This document shows positions 1 through 8,384 of a stretch of DNA of 36,525 nucleotides, piece after piece; position 1 is the first letter of the stretch, and each line of letters opens with the position of its first letter. Below the pieces are notes generated by a model. That model was not told where the DNA came from. It did not search any database and saw only the letters and a list, made by a program, of their open reading frames with translations. The DNA is from an uncultured Bacilli bacterium (GTDB lineage Bacteria; Bacillota_I; Bacilli_A; RF39; UBA660): the NCBI GenBank assembly GCA_944358535.1, contig CALVRH010000012.1, positions 1-36,525 on the forward strand. Direction: 5' to 3'. The position numbers and the translations under genes were made by a program.

Positions 1-36
1 GTTTTAGTACTATCTAAGATGACATAGATCTAAAAC
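1..36 (-). CRISPR. Leader-proximal CRISPR repeat (type II-A); array continues past the left edge
   Basis: This 36-nt unit has the usual type II-A repeat length and begins GTTTTAG on both strands. The crRNA sense is inferred to be the minus strand (GTTTTAGATCTATGTC...), for two reasons. The preceding minus-strand bases are the type II-A leader anchor ATTTGAG (37-43). The plus-strand tracrRNA anti-repeat near cas9 copies the complement of this unit almost end to end. Only one repeat and no spacer is visible, so array size and targets are unknown. The unit has CTAT/ATAG self-complementarity in its centre. Confidence 0.9.
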
Positions 37-112
37 CTCAAATTAAATTAGACCATGCCTTTACCAATACATAGAAATTTGGTTTACTTAGATAGTGCCT
101 ATGTCACCTTAA
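37..112 (-). promoter_or_regulatory. CRISPR leader between csn2 and the first repeat
   Basis: This is 76 nt between the csn2 stop and the first repeat. On the minus strand it ends ATTTGAG directly against the repeat. In Streptococcus type II-A loci this leader-anchoring sequence directs Cas1-Cas2 integration to the first repeat. The csn2-proximal part (87-110) contains two blocks matching the repeat in swapped order (see findings). I could not find a convincing -35/-10 pair inside the leader, so the array may be transcribed from the cas operon or from a non-consensus promoter. Confidence 0.8.
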
Positions 113-790
113 TTATAACATAAATTCATCTAAATCATTATCAATTATTAATTTTTGCTCATTTTGCAATGTGCTTTGATAGCTTTTGTTTTCTATTAAT
201 AATATTTTTATTTTATTATATATACAATATTTATAAAATTCTTCAACTTCTTCTTTTGTTAAATACTGTTTTAAATTTACAAATACTAATATTTTATTGA
301 TATTAAATGTTTTTTCTAAATCTATGATTAAATATAAGTTATTAAGTAAACTTTTACTAGTTTTAATTGTAGGTTTTATAAATTTAACTATTTGTTCTAA
401 ACTAAATTCATCATTAAAATTAATTGAAAAATCTATACTTTCAAAGGATTTCTTTATTTTTTCTATGAACTTTTTATATAATATAGCTAAGTCATTTACT
501 ATTTCTTCATTCGTATTCTCTATAATCATTTTTTGCAAATGAGTAGAATATTTTTTTAAAACTATGTCAAAATTAAAGTAATCAGTAATTAATAATATTT
601 TATTAAATAATTTAATTTCTTCTTTCTGATTATCAAAAAAATAAAAATCTTCAATCAATTCTCCAGCACTAATTTGAATAAAATTTACTATTGTTCGATA
701 AAAACATCCTTTGTTTTCTATTTCTAATGAAATTATTTTATCATCTGTTATTGGTAATATATTATCTAAATAATTTATTTTTATATTCAC
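113..790 (-). CDS. csn2: Csn2, type II-A spacer-acquisition protein
   Basis: At 225 residues this matches the short Csn2 family, a toroidal double-stranded-DNA-end-binding tetramer that works with Cas1, Cas2 and Cas9 during spacer acquisition. Identification rests on length, lysine/isoleucine-rich composition, the ending ...NDLDEFML and position as the last cas gene before the leader. Csn2 proteins diverge widely in sequence, so context carries most of the weight. The start is GTG at 790-788, overlapping the cas2 TGA stop by 4 nt (GTGA), a sign of translational coupling. Its presence makes the locus subtype II-A. Confidence 0.88.
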   Translation of the reverse strand: MNIKINYLDNILPITDDKIISLEIENKGCFYRTIVNFIQISAGELIEDFYFFDNQKEEIKLFNKILLITDYFNFDIVLKKYSTHLQKMIIENTNEEIVNDLAILYKKFIEKIKKSFESIDFSINFNDEFSLEQIVKFIKPTIKTSKSLLNNLYLIIDLEKTFNINKILVFVNLKQYLTKEEVEEFYKYCIYNKIKILLIENKSYQSTLQNEQKLIIDNDLDEFML

Positions 791-1092
791 AAAATTATTA
801 ATTTATCTTCGTTATTTATAATTTTTGTTGTAGAATTACCAATAACATATTCTATATTTGCATATTGTTTTTCCGTAACTGTTAACATTTGAATAATGCC
901 TTTATTAGGGGCATTTTTTCTAATCCTGTCTTCTAAGTAATTACTTTGAACTGAATTTAATGTTAATTTAGAATATACTGATTCTTGCATCATAATAAAT
1001 CCCTCATTTATTAAAAACTTTCTAAATTTATTATAATTTCTTTTATCTTTTGAATAAACATTTGGTAAATCAAAAAACACGATTGTTCTCAT
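787..1092 (-). CDS. cas2: Cas2, CRISPR adaptation protein
   Basis: The product is 101 residues starting MRTIVFFDLPNVYSKDKRNY, the ferredoxin-like Cas2 opening with the first-strand acidic residue in the FFDLP motif. Cas2 dimers bridge two Cas1 dimers in the integrase that inserts spacers. A longer reading to 1140 exists, but the ATG at 1092-1090 is preferred. It gives the normal family length, and the last codons of cas1 (GAGGGATAG) supply its ribosome binding site, so cas1 and cas2 are tightly coupled. It ends in TGA, overlapping the csn2 GTG start. Confidence 0.93.
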   Translation of the reverse strand: MRTIVFFDLPNVYSKDKRNYNKFRKFLINEGFIMMQESVYSKLTLNSVQSNYLEDRIRKNAPNKGIIQMLTVTEKQYANIEYVIGNSTTKIINNEDKLIIL

Positions 1093-1096
1093 AGCT

Positions 1097-1969
1097 CTAT
1101 CCCTCATAAAATACAAAATCCTTATACTGAGTATTGTCATCTAAGCATTGTAGTGTATTTTTAACGTAAAATGATATTATATCTTTTAATGTGTATTTTC
1201 TATTATTATAATTATATTTTGCGTTAAAAAGATTTACCAAGGATAATTTATACTCTGTATTAAAAGGTTGTTGTTGATTAAAATATACAAAGTTATCAAT
1301 TACAACTCTAAATGGTTCCATTAAATCACATGTTAAATTAAACTTATTATATTCGCTCTTGTGGTTTATTCCAACTTGTGTTAAATATCCATTACTGATT
1401 ACTTCTTTATTAATTGTCGAAAGTAAGATGGCATATCCATAATTTAGTTTGGCATTTATTTCATCATCTGCATTTCTTACAAATTTCTTAGTAAATAATG
1501 AATTAAAATATACTTTTGAGGCATGGGCTTCTCTATTGGTTTTATCATTTTCTGTTACTTCATCAATATATTTCATAAGTAAATCTGAATTTTCTGAATT
1601 AATTTTCTTCAATAAAAGCATTTGATTCATTATTTTATTTTTAACAATTAATTTCCACAAATTAGCTTTTTTCTTCTTTTCCCACTTTATTTGATTAGCT
1701 ATTTTTTTACTGGAATTATGGCAAATACCATATGGTGAAAGTTCTCCAAATGGATTATGCTTTTCATCACAAAATATAATATTTATTTTATTTGTTGCAA
1801 GTTCTTTTAAAAGATAGCTTGAGATAGATACTGAAATAGAATCAACTATTAAAGTATCTATCTCAGATAAATGAATGTATGTTTCATCCATATCATCTTT
1901 TACTACTAGAAAACGGTTTTTATAACTAATCTTATTGGCTTTATTAATGACTACTGTTCTAAAACTCAT
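1097..1969 (-). CDS. cas1: Cas1, CRISPR integrase
   Basis: This 290-residue Cas1 of type II starts MSFRTVVINKANKISYKNRF. It has the N-terminal beta domain motifs (IHLSEIDTLIVDS, then NIIFCDEKHNPFGELSPYG) and the C-terminal helical catalytic domain. Candidate metal ligands are visible in the regions around NREAHASKVYF (E/H), GINHKSEYNKFNLTCDLMEPFR (H and D/E), typical of the family E-H-D triad. Length is normal. The gene overlaps the cas9 end by 11 nt and is followed after 4 nt by cas2, in the canonical cas9-cas1-cas2-csn2 order. Confidence 0.95.
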   Translation of the reverse strand: MSFRTVVINKANKISYKNRFLVVKDDMDETYIHLSEIDTLIVDSISVSISSYLLKELATNKINIIFCDEKHNPFGELSPYGICHNSSKKIANQIKWEKKKKANLWKLIVKNKIMNQMLLLKKINSENSDLLMKYIDEVTENDKTNREAHASKVYFNSLFTKKFVRNADDEINAKLNYGYAILLSTINKEVISNGYLTQVGINHKSEYNKFNLTCDLMEPFRVVIDNFVYFNQQQPFNTEYKLSLVNLFNAKYNYNNRKYTLKDIISFYVKNTLQCLDDNTQYKDFVFYEG

Positions 1970-4900
1970 TTTTTACCTCATATATACCTGTTACTGATTT
2001 ATTTATTATTGTTGCGTGTGGAATATTTTTGTGATGTTTTCTTCCAAATGCCATAGAATATTTTGAATTTAATCCTTTTAAGTTAGCTGTTAAACTATTT
2101 GTTTTTAACAAATTAAACATCTGCTTAATTATTATTTCTTTTTCTTCCATAGTTAATGAATCAATATTATTAGTTTTAAACATTTCTTCCATGCTAGGAA
2201 GTAGATTTTCATATAATTTGTATTCTTTTTTTACCTTATTCACAATATACAGAACTATTTCTGACAAATCATTATTATAAATATTTTCCAAATCTTCTAC
2301 TGAGCAGTTTAATTTTTCAGATAAATATTTAGAAGAAAATTTTTGATTATTTAAAAGTTTACTTAATGTATATTTCCACTTATCTAAATGTTTGGAATCA
2401 ATTATAAATTCTTTGGCATTACATACTTCGACTGTATCGGTTGCTCCAACAAGATAACATATTTGATCTTCCCAATTTAATAATGTGTTAAAAGGAATTT
2501 TATCTTTAATAATGGTTACTCGATCATTTTCATTTAATTTTAATAAATCTTTAATATAATTTATTTTAATATTTTTATCATTTTTGCTTTGTTTATCAAT
2601 ATATATTGGAATACCTATCATTTTCTGATTTTCTTTTCCTTTATATTCGTAATTAACTTCTACAGCATAGCTAGGATTTTTTCCGCTATATGATCCATAC
2701 ATATTATAATCTAATCCTTTATGTAAGCTAGCACCTTTAGTTCCTTTTTTGGATATATTTTGTTCAAAAAATTCACCGGCTTTAATTTCTGTTTTTTTAC
2801 TAATTAGTCCATCAAAATGATGAAGATTTTTAATTACTGTATTGACAAATTTATTTCCTTCTACTATTACTTCTCCAGTATTTTTATCATATAGTGTTAT
2901 GCTTGGATCAATATTATTTACTACATATCCATATTTTTTTTGATATTTATAAGTACCATTTTTATAATTATTGTAATTTTCCTCTTTCAAAACATCAAAG
3001 TCAACTTTCTTTTTGTTTAGGAAATAAGTAACATAATAACCCATAGTTACTGCTAGATAAGCATCATGCATATGATGAAAATTATTTATATCACGAAATT
3101 TAAATTGCTCAAATTTTTTCCTGAATTCTGTTGATAAACTAGCCTTAAGATATATTACATTTGTATGTTTATAATAATTTTTTAAAATATTGGCAACATG
3201 TTTTACTATTTGACTCGTTTCAACAATTTGTCTATTGATAAATCCATTAATATCTTCTTCGCTATAACTATAACGCTTTAATCTTCCAATCTTTTTATCG
3301 GACATTAATCCACATTTTTTCAAATGATCCCACCAATAGAAATTAACCTCAGTTCTAAATTTTTTAGGTAAAATGAAACTAGCTGCTTTTTCTTGATTTT
3401 CTTCTCTTAATACTAATGCTTTATTATCTATTGAATCATCTTTGATAAGAGTTCTAGGAATGATATGGTCTACTTCGTAGATGCTTAAATTATTAATATC
3501 TAAAGGTATTCCTGAATATAAGCTTTTTCCTTCTTGTAAAAAATATAGATATAATTTTTCATCGTTAAATTCTTTTTCTTCACGTTGTTCTACCTCTTTT
3601 ATTAGAGTCTCATAATTATTTAATGTTGATTTTTGGTTTTTATACCATTCAAGAATTTTTTCTTTACGACTTTGTGTTCTTATTTTTTCTCTATTTTCTC
3701 TTGTCATTTCTACCATGATGTTTTCTGGTTCATAACCCATATATTTAACTATTTCATCTACAACTTTTAATGCTTGGTAAATACCTCTTTTGTTAGCCGG
3801 AGAAGTAGCTAATTCAGCAACTACTGAATAGTCTAATTTATTACTATCTTTTAGGCTATTAAAACTATCAATCATATTTTGAAATTTGTATTTAGGATTA
3901 TTAATTATTTGCATAAAGTTTTCATTGGTAGTTTCTAACAAATCCATTATAGATTTCTTTTCATTTTCTTCAGGATTTAGATAATATTTTGTTGTTAGAA
4001 GTTCTTTTGAAAGATGGCTCCATCCTTTATATTTTTTTGATAAGATTTTTTTAATTTGTTCATCACTTAGTTCAGAATAATTTTGATGAAGCTTTCTTTC
4101 TAAGATTGTATTATCTTCAAATATAGTTCGCCATTCAATAATTTCTTCAGCATTTTCCAATGTATAATTTGTTTTATCAAAAATGCCATTTTCGCCAAAA
4201 AAGTCGATGTAAGGTTTCATATTATTTGCAAATTTTTTATTGGCACTATAACCTGTAATTTCTGGAGTTTCTGAAGTTAAAAAATGTGTTGATGATTTTA
4301 TGTAATTTTTAAATTTTGTATCTGTAATATTTTCACTTGTTTTTAAAAATAAGTTTTTATAGATGTCATCAATTTGCTCTGGTAATAATCTTTGACCGGA
4401 TATTTTTATTTGTTTTAATTCATTTAATACTTTAAATTTTGAATATAAAATAGAATTAGCTGGTATAGCTGGTTTTCCGATTAAATATGTACATGTTGAA
4501 ATCATTCTTTTTATAAATAGTTCAGCGGATTTATCAAGATCAACTACTTCTTCAAAATTGTATGGAGTTATTTTGACATTTTCTTTTTTTCTGACCATCC
4601 AATAATTCTGATTATCTATATTTTGTTTATCTGTGTTTTTGCCAAGAGGACCTACATAGTATGGAATTCTAAATGTTAATAGTTTTTCTAATTTATATGT
4701 TCCGTTTACTTGCTGCTTAATAAATGGATAATATTTTCCTTGATTTTCAATTATTTCTAACAGTTCATATTTGTTTAGTTGGTATGGATATTTACCATTA
4801 TCAGAATCAGTAATTCTAGGCATAAAATCATCGTTTGCTATTCGACTTAAAACTTTATTATATTTACTTTTTATTTGTTCATCATTTAAATCAATAGAAT

Positions 4901-6032
4901 TATCTATAGCTTTAGTTATTATATTGGCAAATTCGCGAGCGCTAATTTCGTTACTTATATATTGGTCATATGAACATACATATTTGTCCTTAGTCCTGAA
5001 AATTTTATTATATTCTTTGCGATTATTGCGAAGTATTTCTTTAAGTGACTCTAAATCCTTTTTGTGTGTATTATATTTTGAAACCATGAGCTTAGATATA
5101 GATGTGTGCTGCTCTCCTTTAAATAATTCTTTAAGAAAAATCATGTCATAAAGTTCTTTAAATTCTTCTAAAATTTCAATGTTTTCACCTAATTGTTCTG
5201 ACAATTTATCAAAATTGTCCTCATAATTGCTTCCCTTAAAGGTTACTGATAGTTTTTCATCAGTTTCAATTAAAAATAATTTATTTAAATTGGCTTTATT
5301 TCCAATCATTAGTTTTGTAAATTCACTTGTAAATTCTTTAGTTGCATAGTCTTTTATTAAATTTTTTATTTTTAATTCTTTATCTTTTTTTGAGGTTTCT
5401 AAAAATGCATTACTTAATTTGCCAAAGTCTATTAATTCTACCGTTTCTGCATTTAAACCAAGTGAGTTTTCTTGACTTACAATGTTTATAAATATATCTT
5501 TAACTTTTTTCTCAATATTTAAATCTCTTACATTAAAGTCTCCAGCATATAAAAAATTACCTCTATTTTTTATTATATGATGAAGTCCTAAATATAATAA
5601 TCTTACATCTATTTTTTCTTGGCTTTCCATAAGTGCGGAACGCAAATGATATATTGTTGGATATTTTTTATTATATTGTTTTATTAATTCTTTTTCTTGT
5701 TTTGTAATTTTTATCGTTTTGTTTATAGTGTCTTTTTCATTATAAAAAGATTCTTTCATTTTTGTGAAAAAATTGCTATCTACTTTATTTATTTCATCTT
5801 CAAAGATCTCTCTAAGTAATTTTATTCTTTCTCTTCTTCTATCAAATCTTCGGCGGGCACTTCTAAATAAACGTCTACTAGCTGCTGTTTGTGCTTCATC
5901 AAATAATCTTACACCCCAAAGTTTTTTATTTCCCTTTCTTATTATATTAAAATTGCTTGAGCCTACAACTGCCCATCCCACTGAATTTGTTCCAATATCT
6001 AATCCAATATTGTATTTTTGTTTTTCTAACAT
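1959..6032 (-). CDS. cas9: Cas9, type II-A RNA-guided endonuclease
   Basis: This 1357-residue Cas9 is close to the size of the Streptococcus pyogenes enzyme. Visible elements in order are RuvC-I with D12 (NIGLDIGTNSVGWAV), the arginine-rich bridge helix (about 51-75), a long alpha recognition lobe, RuvC-II with E775 (NIMVEMTRENR), HNH with H856 (YEVDHIIPRTLIKDDSIDNK), RuvC-III with H987 and D990 (HHMHDAY), and a C-terminal PAM-interacting domain. All nuclease residues are present, so both DNA strands should be cut. The segment aligning with the Sp RKR PAM-reading motif reads FGRKHHKN (R1331, K1332, H1333). The second arginine is replaced by histidine, so the PAM is probably not plain NGG. SD AAAGGAG precedes the ATG. 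Confidence 0.97.
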   Translation of the reverse strand: MLEKQKYNIGLDIGTNSVGWAVVGSSNFNIIRKGNKKLWGVRLFDEAQTAASRRLFRSARRRFDRRRERIKLLREIFEDEINKVDSNFFTKMKESFYNEKDTINKTIKITKQEKELIKQYNKKYPTIYHLRSALMESQEKIDVRLLYLGLHHIIKNRGNFLYAGDFNVRDLNIEKKVKDIFINIVSQENSLGLNAETVELIDFGKLSNAFLETSKKDKELKIKNLIKDYATKEFTSEFTKLMIGNKANLNKLFLIETDEKLSVTFKGSNYEDNFDKLSEQLGENIEILEEFKELYDMIFLKELFKGEQHTSISKLMVSKYNTHKKDLESLKEILRNNRKEYNKIFRTKDKYVCSYDQYISNEISAREFANIITKAIDNSIDLNDEQIKSKYNKVLSRIANDDFMPRITDSDNGKYPYQLNKYELLEIIENQGKYYPFIKQQVNGTYKLEKLLTFRIPYYVGPLGKNTDKQNIDNQNYWMVRKKENVKITPYNFEEVVDLDKSAELFIKRMISTCTYLIGKPAIPANSILYSKFKVLNELKQIKISGQRLLPEQIDDIYKNLFLKTSENITDTKFKNYIKSSTHFLTSETPEITGYSANKKFANNMKPYIDFFGENGIFDKTNYTLENAEEIIEWRTIFEDNTILERKLHQNYSELSDEQIKKILSKKYKGWSHLSKELLTTKYYLNPEENEKKSIMDLLETTNENFMQIINNPKYKFQNMIDSFNSLKDSNKLDYSVVAELATSPANKRGIYQALKVVDEIVKYMGYEPENIMVEMTRENREKIRTQSRKEKILEWYKNQKSTLNNYETLIKEVEQREEKEFNDEKLYLYFLQEGKSLYSGIPLDINNLSIYEVDHIIPRTLIKDDSIDNKALVLREENQEKAASFILPKKFRTEVNFYWWDHLKKCGLMSDKKIGRLKRYSYSEEDINGFINRQIVETSQIVKHVANILKNYYKHTNVIYLKASLSTEFRKKFEQFKFRDINNFHHMHDAYLAVTMGYYVTYFLNKKKVDFDVLKEENYNNYKNGTYKYQKKYGYVVNNIDPSITLYDKNTGEVIVEGNKFVNTVIKNLHHFDGLISKKTEIKAGEFFEQNISKKGTKGASLHKGLDYNMYGSYSGKNPSYAVEVNYEYKGKENQKMIGIPIYIDKQSKNDKNIKINYIKDLLKLNENDRVTIIKDKIPFNTLLNWEDQICYLVGATDTVEVCNAKEFIIDSKHLDKWKYTLSKLLNNQKFSSKYLSEKLNCSVEDLENIYNNDLSEIVLYIVNKVKKEYKLYENLLPSMEEMFKTNNIDSLTMEEKEIIIKQMFNLLKTNSLTANLKGLNSKYSMAFGRKHHKNIPHATIINKSVTGIYEVKNEF

Positions 6033-6051
6033 AAAACTTACTCCTTTTCTA

Positions 6052-6080
6052 TTGACAAGACAATATTTTTTTGATATATT
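6052..6080 (+). promoter_or_regulatory. Promoter of the tracrRNA
   Basis: A perfect -35 TTGACA (6052-6057), a spacer of exactly 17 nt and a -10 TATATT (6075-6080) place a start at about 6087, right at the anti-repeat. It lies in the 5' flank of cas9 and points away from it, so RNA polymerases on the two promoters may interfere. Confidence 0.85.
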
Positions 6081-6086
6081 TTATTT

Positions 6087-6181
6087 GTCTTAGTACTATT
6101 TAAGATGACATAGAGAGTTAAAATAAAGGTTTAACCCTAAATACTTATTTAATTAAGATGATGCGTTGGCATCTTTTTTTT
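6087..6181 (+). ncRNA. tracrRNA
   Basis: The anti-repeat (about 6087-6121) reproduces the plus-strand repeat with few changes and so pairs with the minus-sense crRNA. It keeps the bulge layout of the S. pyogenes duplex (ATAG-AGAG-TTAAAAT). After it come a nexus-like hairpin (AAGG-TTTA-ACCC, about 6127-6137), a small stem-loop (TAAAT-ACTT-ATTTA, 6138-6151), and a terminator hairpin (GATGC/GCATC, 6160-6173) followed by eight T. The RNA would be about 95 nt and would be processed with the pre-crRNA by RNase III. It is divergent from cas9. Confidence 0.93.
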
Positions 6182-6225
6182 GATAACTCTTACATTCATT
6201 TTATCACATAATGTTATGCTTTGTG

Positions 6226-6264
6226 AAAAAAAACTAGCACAAATCTATAAAGTCTGTACTAGCC
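6226..6264 (-). terminator. Intrinsic terminator after the membrane-anchored protein gene
   Basis: On the minus strand the arms CTAGTACA (6262-6255) and TGTGCTAG (6241-6234) form a stem followed by eight T. It ends transcription of the gene at 6341-7210 before it reaches the tracrRNA/cas9 control region. Confidence 0.75.
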
Positions 6265-6340
6265 CTTTATTACTTTTATTATAACATAAATTTAAAGGTT
6301 GTTGTTAAATATTTTGAGCCCTTTTTTATTGTTGATGTTT

Positions 6341-7210
6341 TTAATGCTTTTTAAATAATCTTTTTTTACTTTTATAATAATGGCTATTATTAATGTATCT
6401 CTTTTTATTTTTGATTGAGATAATTATTAAGATTAAAATGATTGGTGAAGTTAAAATTAATATTCCTATAATTGTTCCAATTATGTCTGATAAGACAAAA
6501 CTTTTATGATAGTTTATATAATATTCTTGAGTGTTTCCGCTTTCAGCTTTAGAAATTATAGTAATGGTGTTATCACCAGCTTTTAAATTATCATTACCCT
6601 TAATAGTTATTTTTGCGGTTTCATCTTCTGGAGTTATTTTTATGTTTAATGTTTTTTTATTGGATGTTATGAATAAATCATTTATTTTATTATCTTTAAA
6701 TTTATATTCTTTCCCATCTATAGTTATTTTTTTTATGTTATTGTTGGTACTTAATACTTTTTGTCTAATAATATTTAGTTCATAGGTTTTAGTTAAGCCA
6801 GCAGATCCAGTAATTTTTATAGAAATTACGTTATTTCCAATTTCTAATTTTTTATTTTGCTCATATTCGATTTTTGCGCCTTGATAATTTGGTGTAGCTA
6901 CAATGTTAGCTGTTTCATCATATGTTGTAAATTCCATTTTATCTGATACAGTGATGTTGTTTCCATTTACTGTTAGTGTTTTTAAAGTTGGATCATTAGA
7001 TGGTGTGCATGGGTATGTATTAATAGGGTCACCGGTTGCTATATACTGTCCATTTTGCTGTATGGCTTGGTGCCAATGATTATTATGTATACCATAGGTT
7101 ACACCAAAACATTCTCTTGGACTATATACTACTCCTTCATCGGCTTGAACTAGATTTATTGATAAGAATGATAAAAATATTATTAAAAAGATATAACTAA
7201 ATTTTTTCAT
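6341..7210 (-). CDS. Secreted, membrane-anchored protein with cadherin-like beta-sandwich repeats
   Basis: From the ATG at 7210 the product is 289 residues. It has a signal peptide (MKKFSYIFLIIFLSFLSINLVQA), a short His/Cys-containing region (SPRECFGVTYGIHNNHWHQA), two repeats of the Cadherin-like beta sandwich type (around TLKTLTVNGNNITVSD and NNIKKITIDGKEYKFKD, each ending in an N.I.I/Y.I.I strand pattern), a C-terminal transmembrane helix and a basic tail. It should sit outside the cell, tethered to the membrane. The region HNNHWH could bind a metal, but no known enzyme motif was recognised. A GTG 15 nt upstream is in frame, but the ATG directly begins the signal peptide and has GGTGAT upstream. 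Function unknown. Confidence 0.75.
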   Translation of the reverse strand: MKKFSYIFLIIFLSFLSINLVQADEGVVYSPRECFGVTYGIHNNHWHQAIQQNGQYIATGDPINTYPCTPSNDPTLKTLTVNGNNITVSDKMEFTTYDETANIVATPNYQGAKIEYEQNKKLEIGNNVISIKITGSAGLTKTYELNIIRQKVLSTNNNIKKITIDGKEYKFKDNKINDLFITSNKKTLNIKITPEDETAKITIKGNDNLKAGDNTITIISKAESGNTQEYYINYHKSFVLSDIIGTIIGILILTSPIILILIIISIKNKKRYINNSHYYKSKKRLFKKH

Positions 7211-7305
7211 TATACCATCACCCACTTCTTTTTTGTTTTAAAACTAAACTATATTATAGTATACAACAACTTAAATTTAATATCAAAAAAAATTATTATT
7301 TTTAT

Positions 7306-7332
7306 AAAAAAATGAGCTTTGAACTCATTTTT
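7306..7332 (-). terminator. Intrinsic terminator of metK
   Basis: On the minus strand AAATGAG, loop TTCAAAG, CTCATTT then a T run. The stem begins at the metK stop codon. Confidence 0.75.
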
Positions 7333-8353
7333 AGTTTGTAAAATGACCATATTTGGCTTTATCTTCATAGCATATATTATATAGATTTAAATCTTTAATT
7401 ATGTTTTTTGGTGTACATTCTTCATATAGTTTTTCTGGAACTTCTATATTTCCATTATTACTATCAATGTATATGGCAAGTGGTTTTTCTAGGCCAATAG
7501 CATAACTAATTTGAACTTGACACCATTTTAAGTTATATTTTTTTAAGTATTCTTTAGCTATTTCTCTAGCTTTATATGCGGCACTCCTATCTACTTTACT
7601 TGGGTCTTTGCCACTGAATGCCCCACCACCTACTTTCGCAAAGGAATGGTAGCTATCGACAACTATTTTTCTTCCAGTAAGTCCAGCATCTCCATCAAAG
7701 CCACCGATGTAAAACCTGCCTGTTGGATTGATTAAAAAGTTTTCTATTTCTATATTGTACTTTTTACATATATTGATACATTTTTCTTTTATTAAATTAT
7801 CAATGTAATCTCGGTGTTTTTCATCATTTTGGTATGAGATTGTAAAATATTTTATTTTTTGAAGTTTCATTTCATCATCGTAATAACCAGTGATTTGAGC
7901 TTTGCCATCTGGTTTTAAGTATGGGCATTCTTTTCTTTTATTATCATACCATTTACTTAAGGTTTGCAAGATAACCATGGCTGTTGGTAACATTTCTTCT
8001 GTGTCATTGCAGGCATAACCAAACATCATACCTTGGTCGCCGGCTCCTCCGACTTCGTCATTAGTACCTAATGCAATATCAGGGCTTTGAATGCCTAAGT
8101 TGTTTATTATTTCATAATTTGTGTCATAGCCAATGTCGGTTAATACTCTGTTAACTATATCTTTTATGCTTATACTTGCTTTTGAGGTTACTTCACCGGT
8201 AATAAAAATCTTACCTTTTCCTCCCATAACCTCAATACCACATCTTGAATGTGGGTCTTCTTTTAAATATGCATCTAATAATGCATCACTTATTTGGTCA
8301 CAGACTTTATCTGGATGACCACGAAATACAATTTCGTTTGAATATAATTTCAT
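7331..8353 (-). CDS. metK: S-adenosylmethionine synthetase (compact form)
   Basis: It makes SAM from methionine and ATP. Family signatures are all present: GHPDKVCDQISDA near the N-terminus, GAGDQGMMFGYA, FLINPTGRFYIGG, GDAGLTGRKIVVD, and the loop GGGAFSGKDPSKVDRSAAY. At 340 residues it is shorter than the usual 380-400. Some loops are trimmed, and it stops right after the KYGHF motif (KYGHFTN), lacking the usual tail with the FxWE motif. The ATG at 8353 is chosen because GGGAGG lies just upstream and the protein then starts MKLYSNEIVFRGHPDK. Expression is controlled by a SAM-I riboswitch directly upstream, a feedback loop on the product. Confidence 0.94.
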   Translation of the reverse strand: MKLYSNEIVFRGHPDKVCDQISDALLDAYLKEDPHSRCGIEVMGGKGKIFITGEVTSKASISIKDIVNRVLTDIGYDTNYEIINNLGIQSPDIALGTNDEVGGAGDQGMMFGYACNDTEEMLPTAMVILQTLSKWYDNKRKECPYLKPDGKAQITGYYDDEMKLQKIKYFTISYQNDEKHRDYIDNLIKEKCINICKKYNIEIENFLINPTGRFYIGGFDGDAGLTGRKIVVDSYHSFAKVGGGAFSGKDPSKVDRSAAYKAREIAKEYLKKYNLKWCQVQISYAIGLEKPLAIYIDSNNGNIEVPEKLYEECTPKNIIKDLNLYNICYEDKAKYGHFTN

Positions 8354-8384
8354 AATACCTCCCTCTATAATGAAACAGAATAAA

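Noticed and set aside
1093-1140. N-terminal extension of Cas2 to 117 residues
   Set aside because: It would overlap cas1 by 44 nt. The ATG at 1092 has its own SD in the cas1 end and gives the normal Cas2 length and opening.
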